A stretch of 64,000 nt of DNA from Phoronis australis (taxonomy: Eukaryota > Phoronida > Phoronidae), in assembly GCA_002633005.1 (NCBI GenBank), contig NMRA01000246.1, forward strand, positions 365,856-429,855, read 5' to 3'. Within the stretch, counting starts at the first letter, position 1; the number at the start of each line of letters is the position of its first letter. Below the pieces are notes generated by a model. The model had not been told where the DNA came from. It made no database searches and saw only the letters and a program-made list of their open reading frames with translations. A program made the translations under genes and the position numbers. Of this stretch, positions 1 to 10,237 are shown in pieces.

Positions 1-920
1 GTTTAGCCCATTCCACATTTTTGCACAATATACTTGCCGTTTTGCAATCGGCTAATAGCCATTTGATCTCGTGTAAACATCTGGTACTTACTAGCAACCA
101 ATGTATCTGGACCTGACGTACATACATGGTACCTTACTGGTGGCCTATATCTCGTAGTATCCCGTAGTCACGTTATTCGTTCCACAACTTACGTCAATTC
201 AATAACCCCAAAAAGCCCAGATGTTCAAATTGTTCTTAAAAGTTGTTTGAATATCAATCAATAGGTGGTAGGAAAAGCATTACAAGAAGATTTGCACCCA
301 ACGACCTCATTTTTACACTGTTGCAATTTTGCAGCAGTGGGTTGGAGCTAATAGTAGCAAATGTGTTATGTTTATCTAGACACTTTTTCGCGAAAATCAT
401 TATCATTTTTCCACAAATAAAACACTTTTTATATTACAATGATTCCAATTATCAGCATAAACTCTTCCAGCATCTGCTCAATTGCAGATACCAAGTTTGC
501 TGTACTAGTCAAGTATTTAGTTTAGTACAGATGAAAGTTCACTCTTCTCACATACAAATCCAGATTTTACGCCAAGATAATGTGTTCAAAGATCTTTTTG
601 ATATCCTCTATGGGCCAGTGACTCCCACTACTGCACCTAAACATCCCACAATTTACTAAATGAGATACAGACGGAAACAGTTTTTTGTGAAGTGAATCAC
701 AAGTGATGTTCAAATTTCTCGCACGCAATTCTAGTAATATGCCGTCAACATAGTACTTGCAACGTCCTCTTTTAAGAAACTATTCGCGAGTGACCAATAC
801 CATCGCATCTAACGTCACACAGAAAGACTGCGTTTCTTTTCTCCTTTGCCGGTTTAGCTTTTGGCGACTTAACCTCGCTCAACGATAGCTAGCATCGCTT
901 GGCAGCTTTGCACATGATGA
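1..920. other. No gene recognised
   Basis: AT-rich sequence. The longest open frame (243-659, plus) starts from a non-ATG codon and has no recognisable domain; nothing else could be supported. Confidence 0.5.
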
Positions 921-924
921 GTGA

Positions 925-1148
925 CATGCGGGAACCCAGGGGGGAGAGCTCGAATAAGCCCCTCATTTGGCGTAACGGGCAAATAGGTCAGCCCCCTGAG
1001 GGAGAAAAAGTCCGAGAAAATGGGACGACTGTCCACTAAATAAGCACAAACGCGCAATTCACAGTGTTGCTCCCGTCTATTTTTTAGCCCTCCCGCTCTT
1101 TTGTCTTTTGTTAGCAAAAGGTTCACGAGCACCCCATATTGAAGCATG
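925..1148 (+). mobile_element. Short TIR element, family A, copy 1
   Basis: Starts CATGCGGGAACCCAGG and shares blocks with copies at 29343, 51269 and 52266: a run of G/C around AGCTCGAATAAGCCCC, then GTCCGAGAAAA, a C-rich block, GTTAGCAAAAGG and CCCCATATT. The right end is decayed (GAAGCATGAG against GCGCGCATG in the better copy). No coding capacity is seen, so it is probably a non-autonomous DNA transposon (MITE). Confidence 0.6.
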
Positions 1149-1185
1149 AGTGACGTCGTAATCTGAGTCTGGGAAGTTCTCAGCC

Positions 1186-1593
1186 TTATGAGTTCACCTT
1201 CGAACTTTTGAAGAACACGAAATCCCTTTTGATACAACAGCCAATCATTGAGAACAAAAGTGTACCAAACACGCCTTCTAGATAGATGCCGTACTTGTAC
1301 TTTGCTGACAGGTCATCCAACAGGTCGACACCACCCATAAAATTATTGTACTGGCTGACACAAAATGGCCTTTGAACTTGGACATGGGACTTAGAGCTCT
1401 TGTCCCATCTTCTAACATTTGGACTAACGCCAACAAAAGATGAAATGACAGGTACTGGCTTGTTGTCGTTCCAGTGCACGACGCTGATGCTTTCGTCGAT
1501 CTCGACCTTTTCTTCAAATGAATTTCTTCCTTGAATTTTGCATTTCCTTTTCATTTTGATCATTGGCGCCCAGGACTTGAGTGATAAAAGCAA
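1186..1593 (-). pseudogene. piggyBac transposase fragment (DDE_Tnp_1_7 / PGBD type)
   Basis: About 135 codons match the C-terminal half of piggyBac-family transposases, which excise and insert DNA at TTAA sites. Visible family motifs, in order: GRNSFEEKVE, VVHWNDNKPVPVISSFVGV, RRWDK, QRPFCVSQYNNFMGGVDLLD (the catalytic-core MGGVD block with its aspartate), then a divergent end where 'RWY...FfHllD' is expected. The N-terminal two thirds and the C-terminal zinc-binding region are absent and no terminal repeats are seen, so this is a dead fragment. It abuts a dispersed repeat that starts near 1576. Confidence 0.8.
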
Positions 1594-1720
1594 GATTCAA
1601 CTAACTAAAAAAATCGTACTCTTTGTGTCACAGATAGGATATCCTGATTCTTGGTGGGTGGTCTTTCCATAAACTTGTCGATTGACTCGCCTAAAGCGTG
1701 GACCACACTTGCCCGTTTAC
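1576..1720 (+). repeat. Dispersed repeat B, copy 1
   Basis: Begins CTTGAGTGATAAAAGC and aligns over about 140 bp with 1938-2076; both end in a block reading CTTGCCCGTTTA. The first ~30 bases also match 55268-55300. Confidence 0.7.
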
Positions 1721-1937
1721 ATCGTAAGGCATTTTCTAATAGTGCTTGAAACATTATTAGCCTAAAATCGTACTACCCCTAAATTCTCACAGAATCGGTT
1801 TTATAAACCTCTTGTAACCTATGGCCCACGGCCCACTGCCCAGATATTTATTTTCTCAAAAGAAAAGACAGTTTGTGGATTTTACGTTTGCGCCATGTCT
1901 GTACAGAGGTTGTCGCTGACGCACAATATACGTCTCA

Positions 1938-2076
1938 TTTGAGCGATAAAAGTAGGAGTCAACTAAAAACTCACCTTTGTTCACCACAGAAAGGATATTA
2001 TGGTCCCTGGTGGGTAGTCTTTCCCTACAGTTGCCGTGTAATTCGCTTAGGGCGTAAGTCACGCTTGCCCGTTTAG
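1938..2076 (+). repeat. Dispersed repeat B, copy 2
   Basis: Direct, diverged copy of 1576-1720. Shared blocks include GATAAAAG, AGGATAT, TGGTGGGT and GTCTTTCC. Alignment holds at amino-acid level in more than one frame, so a former coding origin is possible. Confidence 0.7.
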
Positions 2077-2283
2077 CAAACTTTCTAAGGAATTTTCAAA
2101 CTTTGCTAGAAATATTTGAGGGTTGTGCAAGGTTGCAGAACATTTTTTTCAGAGGACTAGATATTATTTTTAATGTCTGTTAACACGCCAACACCGGGTC
2201 TGGTGTCCCTTATAATGAATCTTTTTGTGTAGTACCAAAAAGTTCCTGGTCATTTGGCGTGTGTGAAGTTGTAATTTTCTTAC

Positions 2284-2429
2284 CTGACAACAATTGTGAT
2301 CACCAGCGGAATATCCTGCGCAGAACACCGACTTGAGCAGTTCTCCATTATGCCAGGTTCGAGAGTTGCAGGTGTACAAGGCTATAATTGGTAAGGCAGT
2401 CTTTTTCAGCTTCCCTCGGCAACACGTTC
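2284..2429 (-). pseudogene. Trypsin-domain exon (before the Ser exon)
   Basis: Acceptor TTTCAG and donor GTAAG bound a 146-nt exon reading [20 protein letters not shown] ... FCAGYSAGDHNCCQ. It matches the plus-strand exon 27529-27674 in length, phase and most residues. The residue aligned to Asp189 of trypsin is Asn and the next is Cys. No GDSGGP exon follows downstream (1-2283). Confidence 0.8.
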
Positions 2430-2553
2430 CTGAAAGAATAAGAAGTGATGCATACTTCTCCAATCAAATTTGTTTAAAAATATGTTATAAAGCCATTTTT
2501 CGTCGTTTGATTTAGACCACATGCCCTTACAAAAGTGTTATCGACATTCTAAT

Positions 2554-2586
2554 CAGTGGCGGATCTACGGGGGGGGGGTTCAGGGG
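2554..2586 (+). repeat. G-run repeat end (hAT-like), cut by a gap
   Basis: CAGTGGCGGATCTACG followed by a G run, then the 45-N gap at 2587. The CAG-TGGCGGATC start resembles ends of hAT-type MITEs. Related starts occur at 32279, 41685 and 22440. Confidence 0.4.
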
Positions 2587-2740
2587 NNNNNNNNNNNNNN
2601 NNNNNNNNNNNNNNNNNNNNNNNNNNNNNNNTCAGCAGTCTAGACAACAGAAGGATAGGACTAACGTATGAGTAACCACTGGGGATTGAAATTTTAGAGA
2701 GAAGTTTTCAATTCAAAATTTTTTGCATAGTACACTTTAG

Positions 2741-3035
2741 GTTTCGCGACGGACCAGGCCAGCTTGATTTGTGTAGATGTTGAGTTTCAGTGTACTTCTG
2801 GTCCCTCGGCGAACTAGTCTTGTGATTTTTTTACCAATGTGTGCTTTGTAAAACTATTTATCTCAGCCAGTACTGTTTGGTCCTGCGACAGATCGACTAT
2901 TTTTACAGGGATAATAAGCACAGGTGTACTCTTGGTCTCGTGACGGACCAGGTCAGATTTTTGTGTACTCTCAGTGTACATCTGGTCCCTCTGCAAACTA
3001 GTCCAGTGTATCTTTTCACCACTGTGCACAGGATG
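2741..3035 (+). repeat. Two direct ~110-bp repeats, each with a hairpin
   Basis: 2745-2850 and 2937-3035 share GACGGACCAGG, CAGTGTAC, TCTGGTCCCTC and AACTAGTC. Within each copy GGACCAG pairs with CTGGTCC, giving a potential stem of 7 bp with a ~45-nt loop. Confidence 0.6.
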
Positions 3036-3808
3036 TTTTGGTTTCGTGAAACTGTTTTCAGATACATGTAATTTGTTTCCTGATAGAGTTGACGTTTTTC
3101 AATTGTTGTCAACGTGATTCAGCTTAATAAAGTGATACCTAATTATTTATTGTCGCTTTTAATAATAGACTATGAGTTGAGAGCACCATCGTTCGCGAGT
3201 TTTTCTCGCAATGAGACTAACAGTACAGGTCTTCGTTCTTAAACAACTTGAGGCTGCTGTTACGCGATCATTTGTTGAAGGTGAAGAGTTCGCTTTTAAA
3301 CAAAAAAAACAAAAACAAACAAACTTAGAATTAGTAGTAAGGCATCTGCTTTAAACGAAAATAGTTCTGACTTGTACATATATTGCAAACTGAAAGTCTA
3401 TTTTTGCAAAACACGATGCCTACAGTGCTGATGGAAATGTTAAACACTCGTTAAAGCTCCTATAAACCCCACATACTTCAAAGAAACTAATTTTTGGACA
3501 ACATGTCATCTGCTCCAAGTTTGTTCCATAAGTCAATGGGAATTGACTTCTGGACTTGGAGTTTGAAAGAGTTGACACTTCACTGTTGCCCAATATCATG
3601 TTGGGTAAATAAAATGATTTGCCGAGACCTACCAACTAAAAGATCAGTGTTTCCCAAACAGAATAGAGTAGTTTTTTCTTCCATAACCAAGAAAACCCCT
3701 TCAGTTGAGTAAGGAACAAGTTGAGTAAAGTTTTATTCCAGTCTTCCACATCAACAGGAACGCGATTTGTTTCAGCCGATACATTTGACGTATATGACGA
3801 GAACTTAC

Positions 3809-3916
3809 GGCAAACTTCATCGCTTCCATCCTCACAGTCACTGAATCCATCACAGTGTTTACTTGTTAACACGTAAATTCCATCGCCGCAGGTGAATTCA
3901 TTAGGGCTGCACGTGG
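3809..3916 (-). pseudogene. LDLa exon, third cysteine lost
   Basis: 108-nt exon, phase 1 to 1, acceptor TTTTGTCAG and donor GTAAGT. It reads TCSPNEFTCGDGIY, then KHCDGFSDCEDGSDEVC. An LDLa module needs six cysteines; the third (GHC in the intact paralogue at 24293) is Tyr here, a TGC to TAC change, so one disulfide cannot form. The calcium-binding DCEDGSDE motif is kept. Confidence 0.85.
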
Positions 3917-5034
3917 CTGACAAAAGAAACACTAATCATCGTTCGATTCAATTTCAAGTGATTAACCGAACACACTTAACAATCATACCAAGAAACAATT
4001 GCATGCAAATTAAACCAACGAAACAGAAAAGAAGTATTGTATTAGTAAGCCAAATGAATTTAACACTCCGCCGTAAATAATGCGTGTGACCAAGTCGTTT
4101 TGGTGAAGTTTAGCAACAACATGACGAGAATTCAGTTGTTATCATGAAAAAAATGTCGAAGACGCTGTTAAAAATTACTAATTTCAGTTTCATTTTATAA
4201 CTTCTTTTTGATTTTTTCATAGAAATCATATGAGTCCTCTTTTTGATAGCCCCTAATGCAAAAGCGGGGTATTTTAAAAAAGTTGCCTAACAATGTAATG
4301 GGTAACAGTTTATCAAGTAATTAAATATATTTCTAAGTTTTAGATGGATCCGACAAGTCATTTCTAATAAATGATATTCCAAATCTGGCCATGTTTGTCT
4401 ATAATTTGTCTGGTTTCCTACATAACCTCAAATAACAAATTGGGCTCAACTTCTTTCATACGATGAGAAGTGATTTAGTGTCATGTAAAGAACAGGCAGT
4501 TCATTGTTCCTCGATTGAAAACAGTCTTATCAATTAAAATCATGAAATAGTGTTATACATGTATGAGTGTTATTGAATCCAAAGTTTTTGGAAATTAGGG
4601 TGTCAGTGAAAATTGTTAAAATATCCATTTTTGCAGACTGCCTGGAAAAGCCACAGTGTCGAAAATGAATTTTGAAGCAAATACCATTGACTAAGTGAAT
4701 CGTTTCCATTCCTAGCCAACACTAACTTTCATGAGTGGAATGCATTCAAACATTTTTACTTCAACATGTTCTAATACTGAGCTATGTTAAAAATGATGAT
4801 GCAAATCACAACAGAACTGATGGGACAAAAGACTTTTAAAAAAGTGATAATTTTACGTAAATCTCAAGGGTGAATGCATGCGCTACATTTTGAACAGTAT
4901 TTTTGATTTTGCATCTGCGATACACCTTTTGACTTTTACCTTGACATAGAATGACATTTAATTCTTGAGTTTGTTGATCAACAAAAACTGTTTGACTGAA
5001 TACAAACAGAAAAAAGTGGAAATCGACGAACCAC
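3917..5034 (-). other. Intron-like stretch without genes
   Basis: AT-rich DNA between the LDLa and CUB-C exons. No repeat family or coding similarity recognised. Confidence 0.4.
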
Positions 5035-5166
5035 TAGTATCGTTTATTGCTGTCCACGTGATATTGAAGCCTGCTTCTCCAACCGATTCCTCACTGGTGA
5101 ATACCACAGTGACCTGATTGCCCTTCGAGATGATAGTCCCTGGGTTAATGGACTGGCAATACTTTC
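5035..5166 (-). pseudogene. CUB domain C-terminal exon
   Basis: 132-nt exon, acceptor TTTCAG. GKYCQSINPGTIISKGNQVT ... FTSEESVGEAGFNITWTAIND is the usual CUB ending (last cysteine, then the F-x-s-D/E...G-F-x-i-x-w/y-x-a pattern). The donor, A|GTGGTT, is weak. The exon that should carry the CUB middle (Asp/Glu-rich, third cysteine) is not found between 5167 and 7932. Confidence 0.75.
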
Positions 5167-7932
5167 CTGAAACACATAACCAATACAAAACATTCATAAC
5201 GGCAAAACAAGCTTGAAAAGATCCTGTAAAGTTACGCAAGTGTCTGCTGCTGAAACGATTGGTCGGCGAGACTGAAATCCGAACGATAAGGACATCGGTT
5301 TCGTTGCAGCAATCAGGTTAAGTAACATGTACAATGCGGATTAACGTGACGATATTTGTATATTGTATACACCTCCATCCTGAAGCATACGAAGGAAATA
5401 CAAACGGCATTCGTGTCATACAACATGTTTGTGACAGGAAGTCCTGTAGAGCTGGGATTGGTGATTTCAGGTTCCCAAATGCAAAGCAAATTTTAGCCAT
5501 CTAACTGACTTGGATCTCAACAGCTATTGCATTGCTCACCAACTTGGTTAGCTGGCTGACCTTGCTATCCTTCATAAATCGTCAATTTGTCATAACAGCA
5601 CTCTCTGGAGTCTCCTTCAATAATAAATAATGGGTCGAACGTCATCTTAACAACCTACAAAGAAAAAAAACTGGCATTATTTCATTATACCAATCAAGTA
5701 CATTTTGGAAGGGCTCTTCCGTGTCATCATCTCAGGTCTCTTCCTTTAGTAGGCGTAGGCCATGCATTAGTGCATGTTAGCGCGACAAATGGCAATTCTG
5801 CACTAAACAGGCGAGAAACAGTGGAAATTTCATTTCCGTACCGAAGCATGATTAGTTAGGACGTGTCGACATTACGTATGATCACGGAGGAAGCAGTAAG
5901 TGCATACCCTATTTCCGCTCTATAGGACAAAGTGATTTGATCTTATGTTGAAATATGCCACTTCTCACGTTTATAGAAGCCACCCACTTCGTATTGTGTG
6001 AGGTGTTACATCTTATTGTCCTAATGTCAACTTTGAAATATGCTTACAGTGTGAGATTTTAATGGCCAGTTACCACATATCTGAAACATTTCCATGTACG
6101 ACTAATGTCTTTTGTTCGGGTACTATTGAAGAGAGGTGGAGGTAAGAGATTGCACAACGTTACAATACACGCAGTGCAGGCCATGTGAATTCTCTAAAAC
6201 TGTATCCGTCATTAAAAGTTGAACCTTTTCAGTTTTTGAATCATGAAACCGATTCCTTAAATTTAACATAAAACAAATAAACTCCTGAGCTGCAACTACA
6301 GGTCCTTCGTTCAGCAGTACAGTCTTCTTTCTTTGGGTTTCTTGAGCCATTATGATACACTGCGTGAGAACAGGAAAGTCACGCAAACAAGTACGGCGAG
6401 ACCTTGTTTGCTGCTCATTCAAAACAGGCTTCTCAAATTCAATCAAAAGGGACTCCAATACTTTCAATCTCAGCACATTGTGCTCTACGTACCGAATTGA
6501 CGTGTTTCTATAAATGCTTGAAGGGTGATTTTAAGTTCGTGACATTGCAGAAAATGTTCTTGGATGGCGCCATTTTGAAAATGCATAGATAACCAACAAG
6601 GAAGACTGCAAACCGTTTGGTATTTTTCAAGAACGATAAATGTCGTATGCATTCAGGAAAAAAACGTCACAGACAAGAGTTTAATCCTGTTAATCGAAAT
6701 AAAACCCAAAAATTATGTTTGAAATCTTCCTGTCTACTTTCTTTACGAGCTTGAGATTTGGGGTAAACATTTTAGACCCCGAGCCGTTAAATTTAGGGTA
6801 ATTTTCATCGTTTGGGTGTAGCATAATAATTATAATGATGCAAGTCATAATATATTAACCTGATGCATGATTGTTTATATGTTGCTGTTTGCACGCGAAT
6901 GATTTAATCACGCGCTTGCTAAATCCTTAGGTAGCTTCTTCGTTTACTCTTTTAGACAATCAGACTCGGAGAACAGCGCCTTCGTAGCTGCGACACCCGC
7001 ACATGCACCGATATATTACATGTAGCTTGCTAATAACATTCACCATGGTTGTGAAAACACAATGTATCATATCAGATGGCGACAGACGTCTAGCTCAGGA
7101 ACAGCTAAGTCGAACTTTAGCGACATGGACACCCAAAACTTAGACAATTTGCCAGCTGTTTCAACTTTGGCACCGTAATAAAATATAATTGTGCCACCAC
7201 TAAGACTCGTATCTTCTGAATGGCTAGAACACATAACGATGACTTTATCAAGTGCTGTCGCCCGGATAGTCATGTACACTTACCATTCAAGCCGTCAGAT
7301 GTCGCTCTCAGTGATCTGAACATACGCACTGCGCACACTACTGTACACTTGATAGTCGAAACAAAGCTATGAATCAAGGTTTGAAATCTTACCTATGTAG
7401 GGTTCACTATTCGAGGATTCAATACTTAGCCCCGCTTTCTAAAAGTGTGACATCTCGTTCAAGCATAAATTTTCGAACAGAACATTTTTATATGAAAACT
7501 CAGGTTTCAGCAATTGACAATCATTTCCATTTACGTTATACCAGTAGTAGAGCTTAAAGTTTATTTGAAATTACAGGGATAATAGCGTTGCAAAACATGC
7601 TACGTTTTTATTTGATGCATCGAGTCTGACGAAGCTGGTGATGTCTTATTACGCGGTCTTATATTCATAAGTATTCTGCCTATTGTTACATGCACATGCA
7701 TGTTGAAAGTAATCAAACTGGAAAATAAAACTGGGGTTCTAAAATTTGATCTGTATCTATGTGGCTATAGAAAGTTCTAACTTTAACACGTACTTAAAAT
7801 ACCTGGTGAAAGATGAAAGAATTAGCATAATAAACATGGGATAAGGATTAGTTAAGTTGAAGGCAAATGGCCCTCGGTTGCAGTTATACATGCATGTTAT
7901 TACTATTAAAAGCTAGGTCCGGGACAGCTTAC
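5167..7932. other. Long intron-like stretch, no gene recognised
   Basis: Lies between two halves of a CUB domain. A 117-codon minus frame at 6123-6476 has no domain I recognise and no flanking splice sites that would fit; the expected CUB middle exon is not visible. Confidence 0.4.
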
Positions 7933-8094
7933 CAATACATTCTGAACAGTAATTGTCCAATTGCACTTCAAATTCGGTGAATAATTGTTTGGATAGTTCT
8001 TGCTCTGAAATGTTCCAGAAGGCCCTCGTTGATCACCGTTGTCGCCACACCCTGACCGTACATAATTGGGGGGGTAAAGTCGTGGAAGGCGAAG
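7933..8094 (-). pseudogene. CUB domain N-terminal exon
   Basis: 162-nt exon, acceptor TTTACAG, donor GTAAGC, phase 0 to 0. Reads SGCGDNGDQRGPSGTFQSKN then YPNNYSPNLKCNWTITVQN, the standard CUB start with two cysteines and the YPnnY motif. Confidence 0.85.
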
Positions 8095-8320
8095 CTGTAA
8101 AATGTTATTATCTTTGTTATGGAAAATTATAGAGTTTAATTTTGAGCCGTCTCGACAATGCTCGTCTGTGTGTGAAACTAAAAATCGCCATATATTCTGA
8201 GCAATAATTACATATCGGTTGACAACTGTTTTTTGATTTTCGTATTCACCAAAGCTATTCACTTTGAACTTGTCGGCAATTTTTGAAGAACGATGTCTTA
8301 CGCTTTGCAGTAATTTGGTC

Positions 8321-8430
8321 CCGCAACTCGTCTCGTCAGCACCAACAGGGCAGTCATAATCATCATCACACACCCATGTACCAGGAATGCAGGAAGCATC
8401 TCCACACTGGAAATGGTTGTCAGCACACCT
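8321..8430 (-). pseudogene. LDLa module (acceptor kept, donor lost)
   Basis: [20 protein letters not shown] then DCPVGADETSC gives all six cysteines. The acceptor side has a clean CAG at 8431-8433. At the position where the sister copy (8888-8983) has a GTGAGT donor, this copy has ACGAGT, so it reads on to the last Cys and into LLQSVRHRSSK with no good donor nearby. Confidence 0.75.
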
Positions 8431-8887
8431 CTGAGTGGCTATTGCACAAACGAATTAATAACGCATATCACTCTTTAGACAACACAATCTAGACTACATG
8501 CAGCGGCTGGATGCAGCGGCAGAAAACTGTGAATAGAGAAATTTAATGTGATTTACCACGCCTGACATGCTGCTTCGACTATGTACAACGCAATGTATAG
8601 TGCAACGTTTTTAGCTAACGATTGAGGATTAGGAAATATAACAGAAAATTGTACGTGTACGTTAAAACCGATACGAAGGTTAACTAATGCCATAAATTTT
8701 ACTTTTTGAGCTTAATATGAAACACATATTTGGGTGCGCGACGTTTATAGGTATTCAATATTATTTAAGTTTGCTTTATTTGGTTATCCAGGCGGAGCAC
8801 GTACTGTAGTATAAAAATTCGTTGAACTTGACCATCGTTTCCGAAGCACAATGTAGTCTTACGCTTTTCAGTGGCCTCGGAACTCAC

Positions 8888-8983
8888 TTCGTCAGAACCA
8901 TCAGTGCAGTACTCCCCATAATCACACATCCATGTTTTAGGAATGCAGGAGGCATCCCCACATTGGAACTGGCTGTCAGCACA
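8888..8983 (-). pseudogene. LDLa module (donor kept, acceptor lost)
   Basis: [20 protein letters not shown] then [12 protein letters not shown], ending at a consensus GTGAGT donor that leaves the last cysteine to the next exon. Upstream, the AG that serves the sister copy is gone (ACAACGCGTG), and no AG lies before the first cysteine codon in reach. Flanking intron sequence is also shared with 8440-8470, so this is a local tandem duplication of exon plus intron. Confidence 0.7.
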
Positions 8984-9061
8984 AACACGCGTTGTTATTG
9001 TATAGATGAATTAGAAACGCATGCCAATTAATGCAATGTAAACTGGACAATAAATCACTAT

Positions 9062-9161
9062 TAACACCACCACCAACATCATTCTCATCTTCCTCATCCT
9101 CCTCCTCAAAATCATCGTCATCATCATCGTCCTCGTGGTGGTGGTGGTGGTGGTGGTGGTG

Positions 9162-9192
<31 letters not shown>

Positions 9193-9193
9193 T
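9062..9193 (+). repeat. Compound trinucleotide microsatellite
   Basis: ACC/TCC/TCA/TCG runs change to a (TGG)n block at about 9134-9162 and then a (TCG)n block. It gives long Asp/His or Ser/Trp runs in all frames, which are not genes. Confidence 0.95.
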
Positions 9194-9500
9194 TATATGA
9201 ACTCAATTATACTGCAAGCAGTATTTTCGTAGCAATACGTCTACTCACAATGTTAGAACAAAGTATGACTTTCAGTTTCCTTCATACCTCATCAAAAATT
9301 CGTATCTCATCTCAAAGCCAGTGTAGTGATCAAGATCGTCAGTAACGAAGTTGAGTTATAAGTTTCTTCCGTTGGACAAAACGACTGTATTGGAGATGTT
9401 CGCGCAAAAAAACGTCAAGTATCGGTGACTTGGGGCTCGTTTCTGTTTAAATGAACGATGATATGGAGATCATCGCCGAAGATGGGTTCGTTAAAGAAGC

Positions 9501-9567
9501 TGTTTGCTTGGTTGGCGCGGGTTTGGTTGTTTTATTGTTTTGCAGACGATAAAATGTAAGGCGTATG
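9501..9567 (+). repeat. Dispersed repeat C, copy 1
   Basis: Contains GTTTGGTTGTTTTA and CGATAAAATGTAAGGCGTAT, nearly identical to 11908-11972 in the same orientation. Confidence 0.75.
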
Positions 9568-9969
9568 GACACCTACTTTGCACTACTTTGTGATTCGTCC
9601 ATGAAATATCAAAAAATACGGAGCATGCAGATTAGAGTCGTAGAAAACGGATTTGGCAGATCCTGTGTCATCCACTGCGGTGTGAAGTTGGCATTCTGTT
9701 ACGTTACACGATGTTACATACATGTATATCAGCATTGCAATATCAACATCTGTCAAGCCTTAAATGATCCCCTGAAGTTAAGGATAATGGATTCCCAAGG
9801 GCTCAAACTAGGGATAATGGAAACATCTCGATCACTAACGGCAGACTATCGAGTCTCCTTTGTAAATGAGAATACGTGCACTTTTGGTTTGCGTATAGAT
9901 AATGTGTGTGTTTGTAGTTTGCACATACATACATGTACGCTTTCTTCTTTTGTTATATTTTGATGACTT

Positions 9970-10011
9970 AATGAATAATAATTGCTATTAAAATAGCAAA
10001 TATTATTCATT
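9970..10011. repeat. 42-bp near-perfect AT-rich palindrome
   Basis: Arms 9970-9989 and 9992-10011 are complementary at 19 of 20 positions, with a 2-nt centre. Left arm is AATGAATAATAATTGCTATT. Confidence 0.9.
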
Positions 10012-10237
10012 ACCCGAATCGTAGCTCTGGTTCAGGGTTTGATAACCATGTCGTTGCTAGTGAAATTTCTATTACTGCGGATGTCTCTCACTTTCCTGCA
10101 ACAGGCCATACCAAAAAGCAGCCCTTTCTACGCTGCACAGCATTTTTTTGGGGACAAATAAAACAACAAGAATAATAAATATTTTAAGTTGTATTGGGAA
10201 TTGCAGGGTCACAGCTCTACAAATAAATATTTCACAG

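Noticed and set aside
243-659. 138-codon plus frame as a gene
   Set aside because: Non-ATG start, no domain, AT-rich composition like surrounding non-coding DNA.
6123-6476. 117-codon minus frame as a gene
   Set aside because: No domain, no splice or start context, and it lies where an intron of the protease relic is expected.
7067-7279. Missing middle exon of the CUB domain
   Set aside because: Has no FD-E...D-V-x-V-x-DG pattern and the wrong cysteine spacing.
8976-9345. Asp/His-, Thr- and Ser/Trp-rich reading frames
   Set aside because: They are three frames and strands of one trinucleotide microsatellite.
10030-10150. piggyBac C-terminal zinc-finger remnant
   Set aside because: DVSHFPATGHTKKQPFLRC is suggestive, but only one cysteine pair position is present and the match is too short.
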